Below, one piece after another: positions 57,049 through 64,000 of a stretch of DNA of 64,000 nucleotides. The stretch's first letter is position 1. The number at the start of each line of letters is the position of its first letter. The stretch is taken from NCBI GenBank assembly GCA_946536925.1, contig CAMNFC010000002.1:19190-83189 (forward strand). Reading direction: 5' to 3'. The position numbers were made by a program, and so were the translations under genes. Source of the DNA: an uncultured Selenomonadales bacterium. GTDB taxonomy: Bacteria; Bacillota; Negativicutes; Selenomonadales; Selenomonadaceae. The notes under the pieces were generated by a model that ran no database searches, had not been told where the DNA came from, and saw only the letters and a list, made by a program, of their open reading frames with translations.

Positions 57049-58083
57049 GTGGTTATCATAATGAATCCGGAGGCGACCGCCCAAAACATCGACGAAGTTA
57101 TCCGAGCGATAAAAAGCGTCGGCTTGGACGCAAAAATTATGGAAGGCGCGCAACAAAAAATCGTGGGCGTCATCGGCGACAAAACGAAGCTGGCGTCCGT
57201 TGCGATTGATGCGTTGCCGGGCGTTGAAAATTCCGTCGCGATTTCAAAGAGCTACAAGCTGGCGAGCCGTGAGTTTCATCCGCAACCGAGCGTTATTGAC
57301 GTTGGCGGCGTGAAGATTGGCTGCGGCGAACCTGTAGTGATGGCCGGCCCGTGTGCTGTTGAAAGTCGTGAACAACTTTTGAAGGCGGCAAAAATCGTAA
57401 AAGACGGCGGCGCACAATTTTTGCGTGGCGGAGCGTACAAGCCGAGAACTTCGCCGTACTCGTTCCAAGGTCTGGAAGTCGAAGGTCTGAAATATTTGGC
57501 GGAAGCGCGGGAAGTCACGGGCTTGAAAATCGTCACGGAAGTCACGACCGTCGAAGGCATCGCTCCCGTCGCCGAATACGCGGACATGCTGCAAATCGGC
57601 GCGAGAAATATGCAAAACTTCGGGCTGCTAAAAGAGGTCGGCAAATGCAAACGTCCCGTCCTTTTAAAGCGCGGGCTGGCTGCCACGATTGACGAGTGGT
57701 TGAACGCCGCCGAATACATCATGAACGCGGGCAATCCAAACGTCGTCCTTTGCGAACGAGGAATCCGAACGTACGAAACTTACACGCGCAACACTCTGGA
57801 CTTGAGCGCGGTGGCTGCCGTCAAACATCTGTCGCACCTTCCGATAATCGTCGATCCGTCGCACGGCACGGGCAAATGGCGAATGGTAAAACCTATGGCT
57901 TTTGCGGCAATCGCGGCCGGCGCGGACGGCTTGATGATGGAAATGCACCCGAACCCGGCGCGGGCACTCTCCGACGGCTCGCAATCTTTGACGCCCGAAC
58001 ATTATCGCGCGGTCATGAGCGGCATAAAAAAATTGGCGGCCTTCATGCGCGCGGAAAATTTGATCGGTCTCGACGAGGGGTGA
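57049..58083 (+). CDS. aroF: 3-deoxy-7-phosphoheptulonate synthase (AroF/AroA(II)-type)
   Basis: VMAGPCAVESREQLLKAAKIVKDGGAQFLRGGAYKPRTSPYSFQG; IIVDPSHGTGKW. GTG start after AAGGAGG. Confidence 0.93.
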   Translation: MVIIMNPEATAQNIDEVIRAIKSVGLDAKIMEGAQQKIVGVIGDKTKLASVAIDALPGVENSVAISKSYKLASREFHPQPSVIDVGGVKIGCGEPVVMAGPCAVESREQLLKAAKIVKDGGAQFLRGGAYKPRTSPYSFQGLEVEGLKYLAEAREVTGLKIVTEVTTVEGIAPVAEYADMLQIGARNMQNFGLLKEVGKCKRPVLLKRGLAATIDEWLNAAEYIMNAGNPNVVLCERGIRTYETYTRNTLDLSAVAAVKHLSHLPIIVDPSHGTGKWRMVKPMAFAAIAAGADGLMMEMHPNPARALSDGSQSLTPEHYRAVMSGIKKLAAFMRAENLIGLDEG

Positions 58084-58089
58084 AAAATT

Positions 58090-58719
58090 TTGCGTTTGAG
58101 GAGAAAGCCTCACACTGATGAAAAACTTCAAAACTTTGCGGACTTCGTGACGCGCGGCGACGTTCAACCGATTGAAAAAGATCCGACGCGCGAACTTTAC
58201 GTTGAGCTGGGCACGGGCAAAGGCGACTTCATCGCGCAAATCGCCGAACGCAACCCCCAGATAAATTTCGTTGGGCTGGAGGTCGAAGCAACTTGCGTTT
58301 TGGCGGCCGCTCGAAAAGTTTGCGAAAAAAAATTGAGCAACGTGCGCCTGATTGTCTTCGACGCGGAAAACATCGCCGAAATTTTTCCCGCCCGCGCCGT
58401 CGACAGGCTTTACATAAATTTTTGTGATCCGTGGCCGAAAAAACGTCACGCCAAACGCCGCCTGACTCACGCGAGATTTTTGGAGCAGTACAAAAAAATT
58501 TTGAAGCCCGGCGGAGAAATTTTTTTCAAGACGGACAATCGAGGGCTGTTTGATTTTTCATTGGAGCAATTCGCGTTGATCGGCTTGAAAATTTTTGACG
58601 TGACAAATGATCTGCACTCCGACGAGCCGCCCGAAAATATCCGCACGGAATACGAGAACAAATTTTCAGCGGCGGGCGTCCCGATTAATTTTTGTGTGGT
58701 GAAATTTCCCGATGAATAA
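58090..58719 (+). CDS. trmB: tRNA (guanine-N7)-methyltransferase
   Basis: MRLRRKPHTDEKL, ELGTGKGDFIAQIAERNP, NFCDPWPKKRHAKRRLTHARFL. Confidence 0.93.
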   Translation: MRLRRKPHTDEKLQNFADFVTRGDVQPIEKDPTRELYVELGTGKGDFIAQIAERNPQINFVGLEVEATCVLAAARKVCEKKLSNVRLIVFDAENIAEIFPARAVDRLYINFCDPWPKKRHAKRRLTHARFLEQYKKILKPGGEIFFKTDNRGLFDFSLEQFALIGLKIFDVTNDLHSDEPPENIRTEYENKFSAAGVPINFCVVKFPDE

Positions 58720-59707
58720 AATTTTGACGCTCGGAATCGAAACGAGCTGTGATGAAACTGCGGCGGCCGTGCTTTGTGGCGGGCGCGAACTTCTCTCGAA
58801 CGTCATCTCGACGCAAATTCCGTTGCACAGAAAATTTGGCGGCGTCGTGCCCGAAATCGCTTCGCGCAAACACATCGTCAACATCATGCCCGTCATCGAC
58901 GAAGCAATTTCCTCGGCGGGCGTCACTTTGCGCAAAATAAATCAGATTGCCGTGACGAGAGGCCCGGGACTGGCGGGCGCGTTGCTCGTCGGGATTTCTG
59001 CCGCGAAAAGTTTATCCTACGCGCTGAAAATCCCGCTAATCGGCGTGAATCATTTGGAAGGGCACATCTTCGCGAACTTCCTCAGCTCGCCGGAACTTGA
59101 GCCGCCGTTTTTGTCGCTGGTCGTTTCGGGCGGACACACCGCGCTGATAAAAATGACGGGCTACAATAATTTTGAACTGCTCGGACAAAGTCGCGACGAC
59201 GCGGCGGGCGAGGCCTTCGACAAAATCGCGCGCGTGATGAATTTGCCATACCCCGGCGGCCCCGAAATCGACAAGCTCGCAAAACTCGGCGACCCGAACG
59301 CGATAACTTTTCCGCACCCGAAAGTTGCCGGCTACGATTTCAGTTTCAGCGGGCTCAAGTCGGCCGTCTTGAATTTTTTGAACACCGCGCAAATGAAAGG
59401 CGAAAAAATTTCTGCGGCGGACGTGGCGGCAAGTTTTCAGCGCACGGTCGTGGAAACTTTGGCGGAAAAAACTTTGGCGGCGGCCGAAGAATTCAAGCTG
59501 GACAAAATAGTTTTGGCGGGAGGAGTCGCGGCCAACTCGTCGCTGGAAAAAACTTTGCGCACCTCTTGCACTCGTCGCGGGCTGAAATTTTTTTACCCGA
59601 CGAAAATTCTTTGTACGGACAACGCCGCCATGATCGCTTGCCGCGGCTTCTATCAAAAAAATTTTTCGGACTCGACGTTGAACGCCGTCCCGAATCTCGG
59701 ATTGTGA
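58712..59707 (+). CDS. tsaD: tRNA N6-threonylcarbamoyladenosine synthase TsaD
   Basis: LGIETSCDETAAAVL, GVVPEIASRKHIVNI, GVNHLEGHIFANF, GGVAANSSLEKTL. Confidence 0.95.
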   Translation: MNKILTLGIETSCDETAAAVLCGGRELLSNVISTQIPLHRKFGGVVPEIASRKHIVNIMPVIDEAISSAGVTLRKINQIAVTRGPGLAGALLVGISAAKSLSYALKIPLIGVNHLEGHIFANFLSSPELEPPFLSLVVSGGHTALIKMTGYNNFELLGQSRDDAAGEAFDKIARVMNLPYPGGPEIDKLAKLGDPNAITFPHPKVAGYDFSFSGLKSAVLNFLNTAQMKGEKISAADVAASFQRTVVETLAEKTLAAAEEFKLDKIVLAGGVAANSSLEKTLRTSCTRRGLKFFYPTKILCTDNAAMIACRGFYQKNFSDSTLNAVPNLGL

Positions 59708-59716
59708 GGAAATTTT

Positions 59717-60154
59717 ATGGAACTCAAAAGCTTGGGGAAAACTACCGATTACAAATACGATTACGCGCCAGATTTTTTGGAGGCGATTGAAAATAAAAAT
59801 TCTGCGCGAAATTTTTTCGTGACGCTCATCACCGACGAATTCACTTGCCTCTGCCCGATAACTCATCAGCCCGATTACGCCGCGATAAAAATTCGTTACG
59901 TGCCCGACAAAAAATTGGTCGAGAGCAAAAGTTTGAAACTCTACCTGACGAGCTTCCGCAACCACGGGACTTTTCACGAGGACGTTGTCAACACGATTGC
60001 CGACGACCTGATTAAACTTTTGGAGCCGCGTTATCTTGAGGTCGAAGGAAATTTCAAAGTGCGCGGAGGAATTTCAATCGTGCCGTTCGTCAACTACGGC
60101 CGCGGAGAATTTGAGGCCGTCGCGAAAAAAATTTTGACGGAGAAAAAATTTTGA
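59717..60154 (+). CDS. queF: PreQ1 reductase QueF
   Basis: [55 protein letters not shown]. Confidence 0.93.
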   Translation: MELKSLGKTTDYKYDYAPDFLEAIENKNSARNFFVTLITDEFTCLCPITHQPDYAAIKIRYVPDKKLVESKSLKLYLTSFRNHGTFHEDVVNTIADDLIKLLEPRYLEVEGNFKVRGGISIVPFVNYGRGEFEAVAKKILTEKKF

Positions 60155-60978
60155 GACAAAAAAAAATCGCGCTCGTCAATGACGTTACGGGCTTCGGTCG
60201 CTGTTCGCTGACGGTGGAGCTGCCGATAATTTCCGCGCTGAAAATTCAAGTATGCCCGCTGCCGACCGCGCTGCTTTCGGTTCACACGGGCTTTGAAAAT
60301 TATTTCATGGACGACTTCACCGACCGCCTGGAAAAATACATCGACAGCTGGAAAAAAAATAATTTGGCGTTCGAGGCGTTGGCCACGGGTTTTCTGGGCA
60401 GTGCCGCGCAGATTGAAATTGTTCGCCGCTTCATAAAAAATTTTCCCGCCGCCGTGATAATCGATCCCGTCATGGGCGACCACGGAAAAATTTATAAATC
60501 TTACACGCCGGAGATGTGTCGCGGTCTGCGTGAGCTGTTGGAGTTCGCCGACCTTGTCACGCCGAATCTGACGGAGGCCTGTCAACTTTTGGGCGTGGCT
60601 TATCCCGAAGGCGGCGTCGTGAGCGATTCGCAGCTGGCGACTTTTGCCTCCAACATCGCGGCCAAAACTCGCGGCGGGCGCGTGGTGATTACGGGTGTGA
60701 CGCTCGACACGGACGACGGCTCCAATATCGCCAATTTTATTTTTGATCGCGGCGAAATTCATCTTGTGACTTCCAAAAGATTGGGCGGCGACAGATCCGG
60801 CACGGGCGACGTTTTTTTTGCGGTGGCTGCGGCGTCCTGGCTCAACGGCGAAAATTTAATCGACGCGACGAAAAAAGCTGCCTCCTTCGTGGCCAAGTGT
60901 ATCGCCCGCGCGGAAGATTTGAATTTGCCGTGGAATTGGGGCTTGCCGTTTGAAGAATTTTTGACGGAGCTGAGGTGA
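60151..60978 (+). CDS. Pyridoxamine/pyridoxal kinase
   Basis: [63 protein letters not shown]. Confidence 0.9.
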   Translation: MRQKKIALVNDVTGFGRCSLTVELPIISALKIQVCPLPTALLSVHTGFENYFMDDFTDRLEKYIDSWKKNNLAFEALATGFLGSAAQIEIVRRFIKNFPAAVIIDPVMGDHGKIYKSYTPEMCRGLRELLEFADLVTPNLTEACQLLGVAYPEGGVVSDSQLATFASNIAAKTRGGRVVITGVTLDTDDGSNIANFIFDRGEIHLVTSKRLGGDRSGTGDVFFAVAAASWLNGENLIDATKKAASFVAKCIARAEDLNLPWNWGLPFEEFLTELR

Positions 60979-60982
60979 GCTT

Positions 60983-61627
60983 ATGAAAAAATTTTTCGCG
61001 CTGATTTTTTCGGCGATAATTTTTTTTGCGGGCTGCGGCCAAGAAGATTCGCCCGAAGCCGCGCTCGACGAAATTAAAATCGCGCTGGCCGAAAGAGACT
61101 CGGAAAAAATTTCGCAACGCGTGGACTTGGACAAATTTTTTTCGACGACCTATGACGCCGCGACGATTGAGCTGGCCAAAAAATATGAAACTTATCGCGC
61201 GAAATATCCCGACGATCCCTACTTCCAACACAGCGCGGAATTTTTGACGGAATACAACGCCGCGCACAAAGATTTGCATTTGAAATTTTTGGACGGCGTG
61301 AAAAATTCTTTCTTCGCCAAAATGCCTGAGCCCGCCACGCCCGAAGAAAATCCGACGGCTTACGTCGCCAATGAGTTTGAAAAAATTCGCGCGGCGGCCG
61401 ACGCCACGATCAAAGAAACTCGCATCGACGATAACCGAGCCACGATAATTTTGGACGTGACGGGCGACAATTCTCTGCGCGGACAATTTATCGGGCAGAT
61501 GACTTTTGAGCTGGCTTTTCACCGCGACGAAAAAAATCGCTGGCACTTCGACGAGATAAAAAATTTGAATGAGCTGGCGCCCGCGCTCGTGGACAAAGCC
61601 GAGCTCGTCTGGATAACTTTTCAGTGA
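60983..61627 (+). CDS. Lipoprotein of unknown function
   Basis: MKKFFALIFSAIIFFAGCGQEDS lipobox-like Cys. Confidence 0.7.
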   Translation: MKKFFALIFSAIIFFAGCGQEDSPEAALDEIKIALAERDSEKISQRVDLDKFFSTTYDAATIELAKKYETYRAKYPDDPYFQHSAEFLTEYNAAHKDLHLKFLDGVKNSFFAKMPEPATPEENPTAYVANEFEKIRAAADATIKETRIDDNRATIILDVTGDNSLRGQFIGQMTFELAFHRDEKNRWHFDEIKNLNELAPALVDKAELVWITFQ

Positions 61628-61708
61628 ACGACGCGCCGCCTTTTGTTGACAAGGAATAAGCCAGCGTTTAGAATTGCAACATTAAAAAATTTTTTGGGGA
61701 ATCAGTCA

Positions 61709-62965
61709 ATGTTCACATACCCGCTCGATATAATTATGGTTCCGATTCAAGCCGTGCTGTTCGTGTTCACGTTTTATCTTTGCGTGATCGGCTTCGCGGG
61801 CATGTGGCGCCGCAAGGAAATAAAAATCAAAACGCCGCAAAAAAAATTCGCGGTACTTGTCGCCGCCCACAACGAAAGCGCGGTCATTGCTCCGCTGATA
61901 GAAAATTTGAAGACGCTCGACTATCCGAAAAGTTTGTACGACATTTACGTTATCGCGGACAACTGCACGGACAACACCGCCGAGATCGCCGCGCAGGCCG
62001 GAGCGATTGTTTGCCGTCGGATCGACGAGACAAAAAAATCCAAAGGCTACGCGCTCGACTGGATGTTCGAACGTCTTTTTGAAATGGAAGCCGACGGAAA
62101 AATTTACGACGCCGTTGCCATCTTCGACGCGGACAATCTCGTCTCGCCGAATTTTTTAATGGAAATGAACAATCGGCTCTGCAAGGGCGACAAAATTATT
62201 CAAGGCTTCCTCGACGCAAAAAATCCGTACGACACGTGGGTTTCGGGGACGTTCGCCATCGCCTTTTGGGTCATCGATTACGTCTCTCACCTGGCCAAAA
62301 CAAATTTGGGTTTGTCGGCAGTGCTCGGCGGCACGGGCATGTGTATCACCCTCGACGTTTTGAAAAAACACGGCTGGCGCGCCACGTGCTTGACCGAAGA
62401 CATGGAATTTACGATGAAGTCGCTGGCCGAAGGTTTGAAGACGACCTGGGCGCACGACGCGATTGTTTACGACGAAAAGCCGCTGACGTTCGCGCAATCT
62501 TGGACGCAAAGAAAACGTTGGGCGCAAGGTCAATTCGACGTGGCGCACCGCTTCATTCCAAAAATGCTCCGCGAAGGCTGGCGACGCAAAGATATCCGCA
62601 TGTTCGACGGTTGCCTCTACCTTTTGCAGCCGCATTTTTTAATGCTGTCGTCGTTTTTCTTTTTGATGAGCTACATCCAACTTTTTTTCGGGACGCTCTA
62701 CACGAACATTTATTCCGTCCTGCCGTCGCAAATTTTGATGGTCGTGATGATCGCCCAATACGTCCTGCCGATGATAATTCTGATAAAAGTCCGCGCGAAA
62801 TTAAAATCGTGGTGGTACCTGCTGTTTTATCCGCTGTTCATCTACTCGTGGATCCCGATAATTTTTTTGGGCTTCATTCACCGCAACGAACACGAATGGG
62901 CGCACACCAAACACACGCGCTCCATGAGCTACGACGATTTTGTCAAGAAGCGCACGTATCGATGA
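61709..62965 (+). CDS. Membrane glycosyltransferase family 2
   Basis: FAVLVAAHNESAVIAPLIENLKTLDYP, IFDADNLVSPNFL, CLTEDMEFTMK, QRKRWAQGQ, C-terminal TM segments. Start ATG 61709. Confidence 0.88.
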   Translation: MFTYPLDIIMVPIQAVLFVFTFYLCVIGFAGMWRRKEIKIKTPQKKFAVLVAAHNESAVIAPLIENLKTLDYPKSLYDIYVIADNCTDNTAEIAAQAGAIVCRRIDETKKSKGYALDWMFERLFEMEADGKIYDAVAIFDADNLVSPNFLMEMNNRLCKGDKIIQGFLDAKNPYDTWVSGTFAIAFWVIDYVSHLAKTNLGLSAVLGGTGMCITLDVLKKHGWRATCLTEDMEFTMKSLAEGLKTTWAHDAIVYDEKPLTFAQSWTQRKRWAQGQFDVAHRFIPKMLREGWRRKDIRMFDGCLYLLQPHFLMLSSFFFLMSYIQLFFGTLYTNIYSVLPSQILMVVMIAQYVLPMIILIKVRAKLKSWWYLLFYPLFIYSWIPIIFLGFIHRNEHEWAHTKHTRSMSYDDFVKKRTYR

Positions 62966-63755
62966 CTCCGGCCTTGACGAGGTAAGTGTAAATTCCGGCG
63001 TCCGCGTTCGAGTCCGTGACGTGAGCCGCCAATTTTTTCACGGCGTCGGGAGCGTTGGCCATCGCCACACTCTGCGGGATAAGTTCGAGCATTTCGATAT
63101 CGTTGTAGTTGTCGCCGAAAGCAATCGCCTCGTCGAGCGCGAATTCGTAGTGCTTGAGCAAAACTTCAATGCCCGCGGCCTTCGAGACGCTCTTGTCCAT
63201 GATCTCCAAAAGATACGGCGCACTCCTCACGACGTTGAGCGCGGGAAATTTTTTTCCGAGGTCGATTTCCATTTCGCGGCAAGTCGGCGGCTCGCAGATG
63301 ATCATAATTTTGTTCGGGAAAATTTTTTCATTCAACAGCTCGGAAAAATTTTTCACCTCGGCGGTCGCGCCCGTGATGTCCATTTCAAATTGGACGCGCG
63401 GATCAATTTCTTCGACGAACCAGCGACGCCCCGCATAAAAATTTTTCGTGATGTCGTTCCAACGATTCATCTCCGCCAAAACGTTCTGCGCGTCTTCGGC
63501 GGAAATTTTTTTGTCGAAAATAATTTCCTCGTCCTCGGTCAAAACAAATCCGCCGCCGTAGCTGACAACGGGCGTGTGATTCATCTTCAGCGCGTCGGTT
63601 ATCGGATAAATCGCTTCGGGCATTCGAGCCGAGACGAACGCGAACTTCAAACCTTTGGCGACGACAGATTTAATCGCCGCGCCGTGGAGAGTCGGAAAAG
63701 TTTTGTCGTCCTTCAAAAAAGTTCCGTCGATGTCGGAGAGAATAATTTTAATCAC
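62943..63755 (-). CDS. Cof-type HAD-IIB phosphatase
   Basis: IILSDIDGTFLKDDKTFP, FVSARMPEAI, AFGDNYNDIEML. GTG start. Confidence 0.9.
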   Translation of the reverse strand: MIKIILSDIDGTFLKDDKTFPTLHGAAIKSVVAKGLKFAFVSARMPEAIYPITDALKMNHTPVVSYGGGFVLTEDEEIIFDKKISAEDAQNVLAEMNRWNDITKNFYAGRRWFVEEIDPRVQFEMDITGATAEVKNFSELLNEKIFPNKIMIICEPPTCREMEIDLGKKFPALNVVRSAPYLLEIMDKSVSKAAGIEVLLKHYEFALDEAIAFGDNYNDIEMLELIPQSVAMANAPDAVKKLAAHVTDSNADAGIYTYLVKAGVIDTCAS

Positions 63756-63758
63756 AAG

Positions 63759-64000
63759 TCAAACCTCCTCGTAACCTTTCGGGTGGAGCGTGTGCCACTT
63801 CCAGGCGGTCGCGATAATTTTTTCCACGTCGTCGAAGCGCGGAGACCAGCCCAAAATTTTTCGCGCCTTTTCGCCCGAAGCAATCAGTCTAGCAGGATCG
63901 CCCGCGCGACGAGAGCCGAAAACTTTTTTTATTTTCAAGCCCGTGACTTTTTCCGCCGCGTCGATAATTTCTTTGACGGAGAAGCCGTGCCCCGTGCCCA
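63759..64000 (-). CDS. galE: UDP-glucose 4-epimerase (GalE)-like, C-terminal part, 5' end outside window
   Basis: Minus-strand frame ...GHGFSVKEIIDAAEKVTGLKIKKVFGSRRAGDPARLIASGEKARKILGWSPRFDDVEKIIATAWKWHTLHPKGYEEV*. Not in ORF track. Confidence 0.85.
   Translation of the reverse strand, partial: GTGHGFSVKEIIDAAEKVTGLKIKKVFGSRRAGDPARLIASGEKARKILGWSPRFDDVEKIIATAWKWHTLHPKGYEEV

Noticed and set aside
62943-62965. Overlap of convergent GT2 and HAD genes as a regulatory antisense device
   Set aside because: Short 3' overlaps are common in compact genomes; nothing else supports regulation.
1-64000. Prophage, IS element, integrase or rRNA operon
   Set aside because: No transposase, integrase, phage structural or rRNA sequence was recognised in any frame.

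Overview
The window is a gene-dense bacterial chromosome segment of about 50 CDSs, mostly housekeeping. Gene content (CtsR, DapL, KorABCD-type oxidoreductase, AhbAB, Asp23-type protein, eukaryotic-type hexokinase) suggests an anaerobic Firmicute, possibly Negativicutes; this is inference only. Recognisable blocks: carA / Agp-like phosphatase / carB; ComEC; metK; an ABC-F ATPase; aroE with a lone PilB/GspE-type ATPase; fabF; ysxC; ahbA-ahbB; argGH; an EF-G-like GTPase; dapL with tRNA-Ser(GCU); a 2-oxoacid:ferredoxin oxidoreductase operon; rqcH behind surface-glycan glycosyltransferases; aroF, trmB, tsaD, queF, pyridoxamine kinase. Several features are missing from the supplied ORF track: a truncated exported CDS at 1-162, a BrnT-like toxin gene broken by one in-frame TGA next to an intact BrnA-like antitoxin (8669-9125), and the C-terminal end of a GalE-like gene (63759-64000). 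The most interesting accessory items are: (i) two related promoter-proximal arrays of ~20-bp A/T-tract repeats (20300-20472, 23340-23438); (ii) a terminator-bounded N6-adenine methyltransferase with a possible N-terminal nuclease-like segment (31958-34327); (iii) a TerD-like / MXAN_6230-SCO0854-like protein paired with a Cys-rich protein upstream of the kor operon (49239-51890); (iv) the interrupted BrnTA pair; (v) hairpin leaders before a hybrid histidine kinase and dapL. Family calls come from reading motifs and from memory; no searches were run.
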